This document shows, piece by piece, positions 10,633 to 21,878 of a stretch of 64,000 nucleotides of DNA. A program made the position numbers and the translations under genes. The notes under the pieces were generated by a model, which was not told where the DNA came from, ran no database searches, and worked only from the letters and a program-made list of their open reading frames with translations. Position 1 is the first letter of the stretch. The number at the start of each line of letters is the position of its first letter. This DNA comes from Synaphobranchus kaupii (lineage: Eukaryota > Chordata > Actinopteri > Anguilliformes > Synaphobranchidae). The stretch is taken from NCBI GenBank assembly GCA_029718625.1, contig CM056379.1:69682670-69746669 (forward strand), given 5' to 3'.

Positions 10633-10900
10633 GAATAAGCTTGCATGGGTGTAAAGAAAAATAAGGATTTGAAAACCTGGAAGGGTGAGACCCAAGACAG
10701 TTCTCTCCTGCATGAGTGAGTTATTTCAAACAGACTATGGGCATACCATGAGAAAACTGGGAAGAGTGGACAAGAGGTAGTCCCTTGGTATGACCTAAGG
10801 AAGGTACTTTTGGGCTTCAATGCCTGCAATCAGTGGAAACAAGGAGAGTAAGGGCCGGAAAGGAAAGTTGCAAACTCACAGAGCCTAAATCAATGGAAGA

Positions 10901-12985
10901 ATGAGTCTTTCAGATAGAGAGCGACTGTGGAGAGGAAGGAGGAGCACCAGCCGAAGGCGGACCCCCAACCAGCGCCATCAGAGCGACCACCAGACGAAGG
11001 GCGGCCGGCAAATGGAGCCATTTTTTTCATGCTGCAGGCCTGTATCCCCTATTGAACAACATTGGGAAACAAGAGGATCTGAGCCAGGGGCCTGAGACTA
11101 CTGTGAGGATGAGGCCAGAGTTGGTGAAAGTGAAAGCGACCCTGGAAGTAGAAGGTAATTTGGAAACCGTTTTAATAAGATCAAAAGTTACAGCAGCATG
11201 CCCAGAGGAAGGAGAATCAGAGACAGCCCAGAGTGACAGCCGAGGAAACGAGGGAAATCCCGCAAATAGCACACCATGCCCACGCCTCCACACACCTCAT
11301 GGCGGGCCAGAGAATCAGGGAATGACAAGTTGCAAGAAAGAAACAATCAAGTCGTCGGGGGCACGTGAATCTGAAAAGAGCAGCAAGCTAGGATGTGCCA
11401 CCGGATATCAACAGGCAATGGAAGAAGCAGAGGGAGGTGAGAAGTGAGAAGAAGATGTGAGAATGTGAGATGTGAGAAGAAGAAACGAAACCGAAAGAGC
11501 TAGAAGGGACCCAAGGAGAGGAGAATATGACATGAAATGGAAAGTGAAACTAAGGTCAACTGCCCTTCCCAGACATGAATCAAGCTCCTCTGATAGTGAA
11601 GAATCAGATGATAGTACAACAAGGAAGAAGAAGAAAGTGACAAAGGAAATGCTGAAACAAACCCTAAAGGAGGTGAAAAAGGCAGAACAAGCATTCCTGC
11701 ATGAAGGAGGGTATTCGCAGCAACGAGTTAAAGAATTAAAGCAGGTCTACGATATCAGTAGTGATATCCAGAACAGTGCCAGCAAAATCCTCAGGAGGAG
11801 CGGCAGAAGAAGAAGAGCACCTGATCGATACATCACAGGGGAAGAAGGAGATGAAGAGGATGAAGAAACCTTCCTGGCCCCATTGCAAGTCCTACCCCAA
11901 CCAGGGAGACAACAGCCACTCACTAAGTACACCCCATGGTCGTCAATGGACCTGGAGAACATGGTTAAGGATTTACCAAGAATAACAGAGGGAGCAGGGC
12001 TATGGATAGCGAAGGTAGAGATGAGGACGACTCACCTGCCCCTGTGCATGGGAGATGTTAAGCAGCTACTAGCAAGATGTGTGGGGCACAAGATCACGGA
12101 AATAATAGACCTGGCAGGCCTGAAAGGAATTATGGACACCCACAAGATGGAAGGGGATCATTCAACAGGCACAGACCAGGTCTGTGGGCCGCGTTGAGGG
12201 GATTGTTTCCACATAAAGCAAACCTTGCAGAGATAACAAGTGCAGAACTAAAAGAAGGAGCGGACATCCATGATTTTATAAACAATGCAGGAGACATGGA
12301 ACACAAATGTGGGACAGCCATTTGATGCATCGCAAGGAACATCGACAATGTTCTTTCACATGTTGTGTAAAGCATTGCCCGATCCAGTGATAAAGGCCCT
12401 AAGCAAGGTTGTGGGGCTTCCCCAGGAGAATTGGGATAACCAAAGAGCCCATCTTGTCCACCACGTGTGGCTGCACAGGGAAAATGTGAAGAACTCAGAA
12501 GGGCAGAATAAATCTCGAAAGAAGAAGCCGTTACTTCTCCAGATAGCCGAAAAGGAGAAAAAAGAACAGGGAACTCAAGCAGCAGCAATAACCCAGCAGA
12601 TACAGGCACCCCCACCCTCACAACAAGTCCAAGGAGGACAGGGCCCATCCATCGAATGGGCAGGACCAAATTTCCAAAGGCCAGTGTCCCCATGGACAAA
12701 CCTGGGCCAGTGGCAGCAGAAAGGAGACTGCTGGAAATGCGGAAGGATGGGAAACTGTCAGAGAGGAAGAGGAAGGGGAGGATTCCAATCAAGAGGCCGC
12801 ATGAACCAAGGAGCAAACCTGGGGGGTGGCCCCAGACAATGCCATCACATCAAGGACCCGAGAACCAGATAGCAGTGACCCCACAGCAAAACATGTATGT
12901 GCAGCAGCAGGAGGGATGGCAGCCACAACAACAATGGGGGATGAGCCCCATCAGAATCCCCATCAATAGGGATGCCTTGAGAATC
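10901..12985 (+). pseudogene. gag: ERV gag, several frames
   Basis: The N-terminal region is Arg-rich and then acidic/Ser-rich (11472-12197: SSSSDSEESDDSTTRKKKK and DRYITGEEGDEEDEE). A capsid-like start follows (KYTPWSSMDLENMVKDLPR, GLWIAKVE). After a frameshift near 12190-12285, the capsid C-terminal part (MLCKALPDPVIKALSKVVG) leads to a nucleocapsid with CWKCGRMGNC, which lacks the His and final spacing of a CCHC knuckle, in a Gly/Arg-rich tail. Gag builds the particle shell. At least three frame changes mean no intact product. The exact start of gag is uncertain. Confidence 0.75.
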
Positions 12986-13026
12986 CCAAACCCCTAGGAG
13001 CAGAGGGAGAGTGTGAGGCAAGGGAA

Positions 13027-13425
13027 ATGCTATCTATAACATCCAGCTGTGCCACAAATGAACCACAAATTGATATTCTCATAAGAGGGAAAACATGCAA
13101 CTTTTTAATGGATACTGGGGCAACCTACTCCTGTATTGGTCTGGATGGGGCACACTTGCCACTTACAACACATCATATTAAAGCAAAAGGATTTTCAGGG
13201 ATAACACTAACTGTTCCATTTACCGAAGAGCAAAAACTGTTAGTGGGGGAGCAACAAATTGCGGCAAGACTCCTATATACCCCTAACATACCCGTAAACT
13301 TACTAGGAAGGGATCTGCTGTGCAAATTGAATGCCACCATTTCATGCACGCCTCAAGGGCTGATTTGCATTTCCTGGATCATCTGGACAATATGTGATGG
13401 ACATGTTAAACAAGGAACAGGGTGA
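13027..13425 (+). pseudogene. pro: ERV protease region
   Basis: This is a retroviral aspartic protease with LMDTGATYSCIG (active site DTGA intact) and, about 65 residues later, PVNLLGRDLLCKL, the conserved C-terminal GRD/LL block. Residues upstream (PQIDILIRGKTCNF) fit the flap-side beta strands. It would cleave the viral polyproteins. The frame stops at 13425, and 13426-13716 is a damaged protease to reverse-transcriptase linker without a clear frame. Confidence 0.85.
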
Positions 13426-13716
13426 ACCCACGCCTCCATTCGGAGACCAGAAGTCTACTCAAGAAAATAATTTGAATGAATATTGAAAGCTATGGACAAG
13501 AACATGCCCGGTACTGAAAGAAAGTATCAGCAAGACAGAAATCAGGGATCAGCTCCACATGACCTTATTCTTCGACCCGACGAAAGAAGATGAAGAGTAC
13601 GCACAGAACTTCAAGGAGATAGACAGAAAACAGGGAGTGATACATGCAAGAGGCATCGGAAAAGAAGAGGTCGGGGCTATGATAGCTCTGGTGGAGAAGA
13701 ATTTACGAACAGAGCA

Positions 13717-14992
13717 ATGATGGGGGAAAAAGCAACTCCTCATGTAACGTTGGGTGTCAACCCAGAATTTGAAATAAAAGACATTGGACCGATGGTAAAA
13801 AGAATGATGCAGCAGCAGTATCACCCTACTAACATACCCGGATTGTTGAATGGTGTCTGCCCCACAGATTGGTTCTCATCATTGGACCTAAAGACTCCAG
13901 TACGCATGGAAAAACACACACTGGAAGTGGAAGCAATAATGACGCTCACAGAAGAACAAGAAGAGTACCTACAAGATGTCCCAAAAGAACTCTGGGCAGA
14001 AGGGGGGGCACGACATCGGCCTCATGCGTTCAGCTGGACAGGTGAAGATACAACTGAAACCAGGCATGATGGGACCCCGGGTCTGTCAATACCCCCTGAA
14101 CAAGGACGCAGAGGAAGGAATTAGCACCACTACACAAGACCATCTGAAAGCTGGGGTGATATACCCTACAACCAGCCCATGCAACACACCAATCTTACCA
14201 GTTAAGAAAACAGGAGGAAAATGGAGGATGGTACACGACCACTCAGTGACTAAGTAATTGCAGACTACCCAATTGTACCCGATCCCTCAACCATATTAAC
14301 TAACATCCCAAGTGATACAACCCACTACAATTATCGACCTATGTTCAGCGTTTTTCTCAATCCCAGTGCACACTGAGTCCCAGTATTTGTTTGCATTCAC
14401 ATACAGGGGGCAACAGTACACTTATCAAAGACTGCCTCAGGGATATGTAGAATCCCCTAGCCTGTTCAATCAAATGGTCAGAGATGACCTAGCGGACTTT
14501 GCGCCAAAGGGGGGAAGCACTCTCATCCAGTACGTGGACGACCTTCTCCGATGCAGCCCAAGTATGACTGCATGCAAATAGGACAGTAAGAAACTGCTAC
14601 AAGAACGGGCACTAAAAGGCCACAAAGTATCTAAGTCAAAGTTACAGTTTTGCCAAGAACAAGTGCAGTACCTGGGTCATACTCTTAAGGAAGGGAGCAA
14701 AGGTATTTCTGCAGAACTAACTGAAGCAATCACGAAGGTGCCCAGACCGAGAACGGTGAAAGAAATGCAGAGATTCCTAGGAATGACGGGGTACTGCAGG
14801 CAGTGGCTTTGTGACTATGCGGAAATGGCACGGCCACTAAGAGATTTGTGCCTAAATAAAGCAGGAAGACACCAAATTGAGTGGTTCCCAGGGACAGAAT
14901 CAGCTTTCACTGGACTTAAGCAAGCACTACAAACAGCTCCAACTCTGGGACTCCCAGACTACAACAAACGGCCACAGCCACAGCAGTACTGA
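13717..14992 (+). pseudogene. pol: ERV reverse transcriptase, frameshifted
   Basis: Blocks appear in order over three frames: a linker (13717-14124), the RT entry block QLKPGM, QYPLNKDAEEGI, NTPILPVKK and KWRMVHD (13976-14257), IDLCSAFFSIPVH, TYQRLPQGYVESP and catalytic YVDDLL (14312-14581), then the thumb and connection QYLGHTLKEG, FLGMTGYCRQW and the LPDYNK end (14663-14992). The YVDD motif is intact. The order and wording are typical of gamma/epsilon-like retroviruses. A stop after CK at 14579-14581 and frame changes near 14125 and 14258 break it. Confidence 0.88.
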
Positions 14993-15299
14993 CCCAAAAA
15001 CAGCAAGAAAGATACAAACCCATTGCCTATTACAGTACGAGACTAGATGCAGTAGAAAGAGGACTCCACACGTGTGAGAAAGGACTGGCAGCAGCCGCCT
15101 TTGCAGTAGAGAAGGCAACGCCAATAATGGCAGGGCATGAAGTTACCCTGTATGTGTCACATGCAGTAGAAGCACTACCCAGCGGAATTAATGATGACCC
15201 CAGAAGAAGGCCAACCACATGAATGTGAAAGAGTGTGGGGGCTCATCGGAAGCAGAAGCAAGAGCAAGAGCAGACCTGCACCAAGAACCACTGGTGGCT

Positions 15300-15883
15300 C
15301 CGGACCACGTGTTCTTTGTGGACAGTTCATCATCCATTGATCCCCGCACAGGAAAAAGGAGAGCCAGATATGCTGTACTATGACAGGAAGGGCCATGGAC
15401 ATATCAAACGATCGAAGAATCGGCTCTAAGCCCAGGGACAAGTGCCCAACAAGCAGAACTGGTAGCCCTGGCAAGAAGGGGTGCAGGACAAACCGTTAAT
15501 ATCTACTGTGACTCAGCATATGCTTGTGGGGTAGTACACAGCTTTGGGGGAATATGGGCAAGACAAAGGTTTGGGGGCTTGTCCGGGAGGGGGAAACCTG
15601 CAGGGGGAAACCCTATAAAAAACATTGTTGAGGTAAAAGAACTGTTGGAGGCTATGAAACAACCAACAAAAATTGCAATTATAAAGTGCGCAGCACATAC
15701 AGGCGGAACAGATCCTGTGTCAGCAGGAAACGATTATGCAGATAAAGCTGCTAAACTAGCAGCAGAGGAGTTGGAGTACTGGCCTACAGCAGATCAACAG
15801 GTGCTTCTGAATGTAGAGGCACAAGAGGCTTCTACAGTGTCAGAAAAGGTGGAATGGGAAAATAGAGGATGTGGGTTAGATAA
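15300..15883 (+). pseudogene. pol: ERV RNase H domain
   Basis: RNase H residues are all visible but in more than one frame: FFVDSSSS (first Asp), QQAELVALARRG (Glu), NIYCDSAYACGV (Asp), and a final block KCAAHTGGTDPVSAGNDYADKAA (15579-15890; His and Asp). The domain degrades RNA in the RNA-DNA hybrid. The end runs into the start of integrase and is cut by a hAT-Charlie element at 15892. The missing part resumes at 18889. Confidence 0.82.
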
Positions 15884-15891
15884 GTCTACAG

Positions 15892-18880
15892 CAGGGGTTC
15901 TTAAACTTTTTCATCTTGGGACCCAAAAGAGAAATTTTGTGTGTCCCTGGGACCCAAGCTCATGAACGCATAATTAGTTGCCATAATATCTAAATTAGCC
16001 TACTATCAATAAAGACAAAAAAACGATTTAAAATAATCAAATTTATAGAATTTCACATTAATACATCTCTCACGTCACAAATTATTATTTTATTTTTTTT
16101 ACACTGTCAAACACTTTTACTGATCCTCTGTCATTAAACACTAACAGTTAAAATCTCTTGTACATATTAGCACTCCTCCCTTACACACACACACACACAG
16201 ACACAGACAGGCGCAATCAGTCCTAATGAGAGGTGTGTGGCTGCTTGAAATTGTCAACCAGCAGCTCAATTCTTGGCTCAGTTTTGGAGAGTGCCACCCT
16301 GAGGTCATGCTCAGCATTGAGTCTGTTCCTGTATTTGTTTTTTAGGTAGGCCAGGGTGGAGAATCCAGGTTCACAAAGATATGTTGTTCCGAACTGTATC
16401 AACACATTCACTGCTTTCCCAGCCAAGGAGGAAAAGTCCTCCTGCTGTAAATGAGCAACCCAACATTGTGTTATTGTCTTTGCCTGAAAAAGCATCTTGC
16501 TGCTTGTAATGTTACCAGAGCCTCCAGCTCTGGCTGACTTAGTCCTAGATCTGCTGAGGGCACAGCTTGGAAGGGATACCTCACCCACTGAAGCTTTTGA
16601 GATCCCTGTGGGTCAGGGAAGAACCGCTGAAAGTTCTGCTGCAGGCCAGACATATGCTCAGCTATGTCCTTCTTCACAGCAGCACACAGGGGAACACCTA
16701 TCTGCTCCTGGTAAGCAGAGAGAACAGGAAACATGGCAAGTGCTCCTGCATCCAGCTGGGATTGCCATAATCCCAGGCGTGCAGTTAATCCTCGGATGCC
16801 ATCTTCAAGCTCCAAAATGGTTGATTCCTTGCCTTGGAGGCTTGTGTTGAGTGCATTCAGCTTTTTAAATATGTCTACTAGGTAAGCCAGTCTTGCCAGC
16901 CACAGCTTGTCATGGAAGAGTTCAGCAAGGTCAGTGTCTTCTTTCTCCAGATAGGCCAGGGTCTCTGCTCTCAGTTACCACAGTCTTTCCAGAACCCTCC
17001 CCCTGGACAACCACCTAACCTCACAATGAAACACCAGATGCTCATATTCTGCTCCCATCTCCTTGCACAGCTCTCTGAACAGCCTTGTTTGGAGAGGTCT
17101 CTTCTTGATCAGATTCACCACCCTAACAACTGAGTCGAAACCCTCACCTAAGTTACGTTGTAGTGCTTTGCTGGCCAAAGCCTCTCTGTGCAGAATGCAA
17201 TGTGTGACTTTCACACTGGGCACCACTTGACGTACATGAGCTACAAAGCCAGATCTACACCCGGCCATACTCCTTGCCCCATCAGTGCAGATTCCAATAC
17301 AATTTATCCAGTCAAGTTTAAAATGTTTCAAATGAGTGTCTACCACCCTGAAAATGTCCTCTCCCCTTGTCGTTGTTTGCAGCTGATCACAGAAGAGAAA
17401 TTCCTCCTTGATATCATCATCACATATGTATCTTGCAAAGACCATTAATTGAGGAATGCCAGCTACATCTACTGACTCATCTAATTGCAGTGCAAATTTT
17501 TTGTGCTCCAACATCTTTCCTACAACTGACTTTTGAATGTCCACTGACATAGCTTCGACTCTTTTGACAACTGTCATTTGCGAGAGGGACTGAGTCCACT
17601 TTTTTGGCTACCTCTTCACCCAGGAGAGCGAGACACACATCCTTTAAGCAAGGTTTGATCAGCTGCTCTCCAATGGAGTGAGGCTTCTTTGCCTTGGCAA
17701 TGTTAAGACTGACTAGATAGGGTACCTTCAGTGCAGCTCTGTTCCCTTTGAATGCCTGGTGGATGCGAGAGAAGGCATTACCATCAAAATCTACCATGTC
17801 CAAAAATAATTGCATTAATATTCAGATAGCTGTCATAAAAATAAAAAATAATGAAATCAATGCATCCACCCTAACCCCTCTCAAAGATATTTTTCCACCA
17901 GCTCTCTTGTTAACTTTGAACAATTTAAACACCCACTGATTAAACCCTATTGAAATTGAAATTCTACATGACCTAAAATTGATTACAGCTGGCTAGCTAG
18001 CTGCATATTATCAGCTGCAGTGAGTGACAGAGCTGAGTACACATTACAGCACGCTCACAGAGCCTTTTTCTACATAAAAAAACGCTAACGTTACGTGTGA
18101 ACACGGCCTAGCGTTAGCGAATGTTCGTGGCGAAATAAGTTTGATATTGCTAGTGAACGTTTGCCTTGTTGAATGCAGGTCAATTAGCTAGCTAGCTAAC
18201 ATTAATCACTAACGTTGAGCTAACTAACCAACTACAATAGAAACACACACTACTTGGCGGACATTAAAATATCTCCGGATAATATATAATAACCTACTCT
18301 TCCACTGTCGAAACACTGTCTCTTGACGTTTTCTGCTCTGTTCTGGAAAAACTCCTTCATCTTTCCCTCATGCTGTGGGTGCTTCGTTTGCAGGTGTCTT
18401 ATCAATTTGTTAATTTTAAAACTTTCATTACTTAACACTTCTCCGCACAAAACACACTGTGGGTGCTCCTCGTTATTTCGCAATGCTCTCACAAAATCGT
18501 ACGAAAGATATTCGTCTTTATATTTACGTTTTGCCATGACTTTTTTAAATTGAATCTGACTCACACAGTGACAGCGCAGCAGCATCACTCACTCATGGAG
18601 CCAGGTCGCGGAGGGATCTTGAGGAACTATCAGACAGACCATAGACTGTATAAAAATAGAGACAGACACGCAAAGGGGAAAAAAAGCACAATGTGGAAAT
18701 AAGTCCCGTTAACACACAGCTGCTGAGCTAAGCAGACACCGGTGGAAGGAAAGCAGAGAACGTAGTGGGCACATTTTGAACTCGGCGAAATCAGTAAAAA
18801 ATAAAAATTATTATAGACTTCACTATGCCATGTGGCGACCCACCACTAACGGGTCACGACCCATAGTTTAAGAAACGCTG
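15892..18880 (-). mobile_element. hAT-Charlie element inside ERV pol
   Basis: The termini are CAGGGGTTCTTAAACTTTTT and, inverted, CAGCGTTTCTTAAACTATGG, the Charlie type. The 8-bp target duplication is GTCTACAG (15884-15891) / TTCTACAG (18881-18888), with one mismatch. At 2,989 bp with a transposase on the minus strand it is close to full length. It lies between RNase H and integrase, so it arrived after the ERV. Confidence 0.93.
16223..18537 (-). pseudogene. hAT-Charlie transposase (ZBED5/SCAND3-like), frameshifted
   Basis: The start is MAKRKYKDEY at 18537. An N-terminal BED finger follows (CVLCGEVLSNES, then HLQTKHPQH). Downstream frames hold FALQLDESVDVAG, ICTDGARSMAG, HCILHREALASK and CEVRWLSRGRVLERLW (16975-17577), the RNase H-like core with its aspartates, then the helical insertion (16471-16815) and the hAT dimerisation block CEPGFSTLAYLKNKYRNRL (16223-16588). 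It would bind the element ends and excise them. Frame changes occur between 17815 and 18250, near 17480-17577, near 16975, and near 16471-16588. The family also gave rise to the domesticated ZBED5, GTF2IRD2 and SCAND3 genes. Confidence 0.88.
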
Positions 18881-18888
18881 TTCTACAG

Positions 18889-19609
18889 GAATATGGCGGC
18901 AATGTACAGGGAAAGCAGGGAAAGCAATCGCACCAAGCGCACTAATAGAGGTCATTTGCAGAGCTGCCCATGGTGTTGGCCACTCTGCAAGGGGGGAGAT
19001 GATGAGAGAAATACAGAAACATTGGTTTATCCCAAAACTAACAGAACATGTTACTAGCATGATATCAAGATGCTAAATTTGGAAGTAAACATAAAGATAG
19101 GGATACCGACTACACCAGGCTCTATGCCACCACCGGTGGGTCCATTTACCCATTTGGTAATGGACTATGTGGATATGATCGATCGTCCGGAAGGCAAAAG
19201 ATATTGTCGAGTAATCATTGATATATTTTCAAGATGGGTAGAAGCATTCCCCACTGCGCATACGGATTCTAAAACTGTAGCTAAAGCCTTGGCAAGAAAC
19301 ATTTTCCCCAGATTCGGGATCTGTCAGACCCTGAGCAGGGACAATGGTTCACATTTTACGTCTGACATGATAGCAGACGTTTGTAAAATGACAGGTATAC
19401 AGCAGAAATTTTCATGTGTGTACCACCCCCAGGCAGCAGGTATAGTAGAGAGATGCAATGGAACACTAAAAACGAAATTACAGAAAATATGTAGGCAAAC
19501 AGGGATGAGATGGGTACAAGGTCTACCGTTAGCACTCATGGCCATGAGAAATAGTCAGAATAGATTTATCCATTTGACACCCCATGATCACACATATCAC
19601 ATATACTGA
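18889..19609 (+). pseudogene. pol: ERV integrase
   Basis: After the Charlie insertion the zinc-binding region continues with AAHGVGHSARG, and a stop falls where the second Cys pair should be (near 19070). The catalytic core (19070-19609) shows VMDYVDMIDR, RVIIDIFSRWVEAF, SRDNGSHFTSDM and GIVERCNGTLKTKL, so all three DDE residues are present. The C-terminal domain is short or lost, since the frame ends at 19609 in HLTPHDHTYHIY. Integrase joins viral DNA to the chromosome. Confidence 0.88.
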
Positions 19610-20088
19610 CTACAGTACACGAAGAAAAGAACAACTCAAAGGGGACATAATAAAGCCCCAACTGACTAAAAGCCCTTAGGATAGATAAACCAGACACATA
19701 AATAGATTAAGGAAAAGGGCGAAGAAGGTAGGAGACGCCTGAGTGAAGTGCTAGTAACCTCCTCAGGCTTCTCAGGTCATGGGCTCCTAAGAAGAGGAAG
19801 AAGACATTACAAGTATAATCCAATTCTTTTTATATAATCTTTGTATAATTATAGCAAATCAAATCAGATAATTACTAAATACAGTAGCCTTTTGATTAAC
19901 TTTTTGATATTTTGATATTTACTTTTTGATAGATCCTCTGTTAATTAGAGGAAGTATTAACTTAGTTAAATTATGCATGCATGAAACTAATCCACCACCA
20001 ATGTTCATTTTCTATATATTATAAAATTTAAATGTCATAACTCCACCAGGTGAAGCATCAACAAGAGAGTGTGAGACCAGATGGTCTC
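19610..20088 (+). other. ERV 3' non-coding remnant, no env
   Basis: About 480 bp between integrase and the polypurine tract hold only short broken frames and AT-rich sequence. No surface or transmembrane envelope motif (such as CX6CC or a fusion peptide) is seen. Env has been deleted or was replaced. Confidence 0.6.
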
Positions 20089-20099
20089 AAAGGGGGGAA
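20089..20099 (+). other. ERV polypurine tract
   Basis: AAAGGGGGGAA lies two bases before the 3' LTR, the priming site for plus-strand DNA. Confidence 0.88.
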
Positions 20100-20101
20100 T
20101 A

Positions 20102-20810
20102 TGTAGAAGTAAGCTGTTTTGTGAAACTGTTCTGTAGGCCCAAGAAAGCCCCATATGCAAGCTTCTATATAAATAATTAAATAATAGTCAAGATCTAGTG
20201 GAAAAGTACTGAAATGGGGGGTGGCGAGAGGATGCAGGATAGTTCTCTATCAACAAGGACGAGGGCATCTAGCACACCAGTCAAAACTGGAATGTTTCCC
20301 TCCTGTGTTCCATAACTAAGCAGGAGTTGTACCTATAACAATAGATAAGATAGATCATGCTGACCGAACAAGTGGGAAAATAAGAAAAAATAAGAGAAAT
20401 TACATGGTCTGATTAACAGGCACATGAGGATAATTCACAATTTTATTTGGTAGATTAAGAGTGTCCCCAAGCGCATAGGGTAGGAACTGGTCATATAACA
20501 TGTTTATTTTTCACCTAATTTGTTATTGGATAAAATAAGATATGACGAAAGGGTGTCACCGCACAATATTGGTGTATTAGTTAGGTAGAGGAGGAGTTAT
20601 GGTATTATACAAACTAATGTTTGTTTTTGTTCGGGGAACTCCTAATCCTCTGCGTAGGGTAAAGGACCTCCCGTTGGCGTCAATGCTTAATAAATGGTTA
20701 AACTGAATAGAAGACTGCTATTTCCTTCATCTTCATCTTGAGAATTCTCCAGCTCAAAACCCATCTCAAATTGAACCTAATGAGGAGAGAGTAAAGGACT
20801 TCACTACGCA
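20102..20810 (+). repeat. ERV 3' LTR
   Basis: A 709-bp uninterrupted LTR, TGTAGAAG to CGCA, followed by TSD TACT. It provides the empty site (TTAA at 20455-20458) for the B1 insertion in the 5' copy. Confidence 0.94.
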
Positions 20811-20956
20811 TACTGCTAACTAGCTAGTTCAAGTTCAAATGTGAATTGCTTTGTATTACTGCTAACGGTAATATTACGACGTATATCGAGCTACATATAG
20901 AGTTATTCTTCTACAACGTCTTACTATTTGGTATCTTTAGCTAACTTGCCTGCATT

Positions 20957-21172
20957 ATGCCAAGGAGTCAGAGATGTATCGTTCCTCGGTTATCGTATCG
21001 TGCTCTGTTAGCTTTCATAATCTGTCGAGAGACCCAGTGCTACTTAGCCAGTGGCTTCAAGCTTTCGGTGTAGAGCACACGGACTTGCCGAAGAAAGCCC
21101 GAGTGTGCAACACGCACTTCACACCGGACTGCTACCAAAACTTAACTGACTTTGAGATGGGCTTCTATAAAG
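20957..21172 (+). pseudogene. THAP-domain exon, one frameshift
   Basis: The ATG at 20957 opens MPRSQRCIVP, the usual start of a THAP domain with its first Cys. After a frame change the THAP core follows: CSVSFHNLSRDP, QWLQAF, KARVCNTHFTPDCY and FEMGFYK, giving the C-x-C ... C-x2-H zinc ligands, the invariant Trp and the HF pair. A GT donor follows AAAG at 21173, so the last THAP residues would be on another exon. THAP domains bind DNA and occur in P-element and Kolobok transposases as well as host proteins. The ERV lies only 143 bp upstream. I see no catalytic exons downstream. Confidence 0.72.
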
Positions 21173-21348
21173 GTAGTCTATTGTGTGTGAGTTTAGCCCC
21201 GTTTGGTCCAGAGAGAACTGGTAACTTAGCTAGCTGGCTAGTTATCTTAGCTATCATTTATGAATGTTAGCTAATAAATGATAACAATTCTATCCGGACC
21301 AAGTGGAGCTATGAGGGCGCTACAACCAGCCATGTTCAATATACTATA

Positions 21349-21878
21349 CAGAGGAGGCTGGACCATAGAGGCAGAGGAGGTTGCTCCTCCTCTATTCTAT
21401 TTTTGAGAGGCAAGAGGGAGATCAAAATATAAAAAAAGAGTAATTGGTTGAAATAAACCAGTACCAAATCTCAGTATCATTTATAAAATAATTCTTCTCT
21501 CTTCTTTGGAAAAAATCCATTATGGAAATTATGATTAAAATGCAGCGACACCTGCAGGGCAGGCAAGAGGGGAAAGGGCAGTCTGTGTGAAGTGGTGGTG
21601 GGTGTGGGGGGCAGAGGAGGACGGGCTCCTGCTGGGATCGCTTGTATCAATTTAATGTACTTAATTTTTTTCATGCTAATCTGTTATTGGCCAAAACACG
21701 TAAAATGATGCTCCAACGGAGGACGTCCTCCCTAACCAATCAACAACCAGAATACAATATTGACATCGCGTTGGTCTAATGATAATTTCCAAATTTCATC
21801 TTCAATTCTCTACCACTGTATTGAACGTGAGTGTGATGAACTGGCGGTAAAGCGATAGATAGATTATACAGTAGCATA
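21349..21878. repeat. Fragment starting CAGAGGAGGCTGG
   Basis: The sequence CAGAGGAGGCTGGACC starts here, and a near copy, CAGAGGAGGCTGGTCC, lies in the same orientation at about 24003. A segment AGGAGGACGGGCTC near 21608 resembles a repeat common in salmonids (from memory). Ends are not paired, so the element is truncated or mixed. Confidence 0.35.

Larger units (their letters stand above)
5518..20810 (+). mobile_element. Class I endogenous retrovirus, tRNA-Arg primed, no env
   Basis: Two LTRs start TGTAGAAG and end CGCA, flanked by the 4-bp duplication TACT (5514-5517 and 20811-20814). A primer-binding site, gag, protease, reverse transcriptase, RNase H, integrase and polypurine tract lie between them in order. 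By eye the LTRs differ at about ten positions over roughly 705 aligned bases, so the insertion is fairly recent. It carries a piggyBac-like element in the 5' LTR and a hAT-Charlie element in pol. No env is recognisable in the 0.5 kb after integrase. The tRNA-Arg primer resembles that reported for snakehead retrovirus (from memory). Frameshifts make it non-functional. Confidence 0.92.

Noticed and set aside
12130..12816. 228-codon minus-strand frame
   Set aside because: It is the antisense shadow of the ERV gag, which has recognisable capsid and nucleocapsid motifs on the plus strand.
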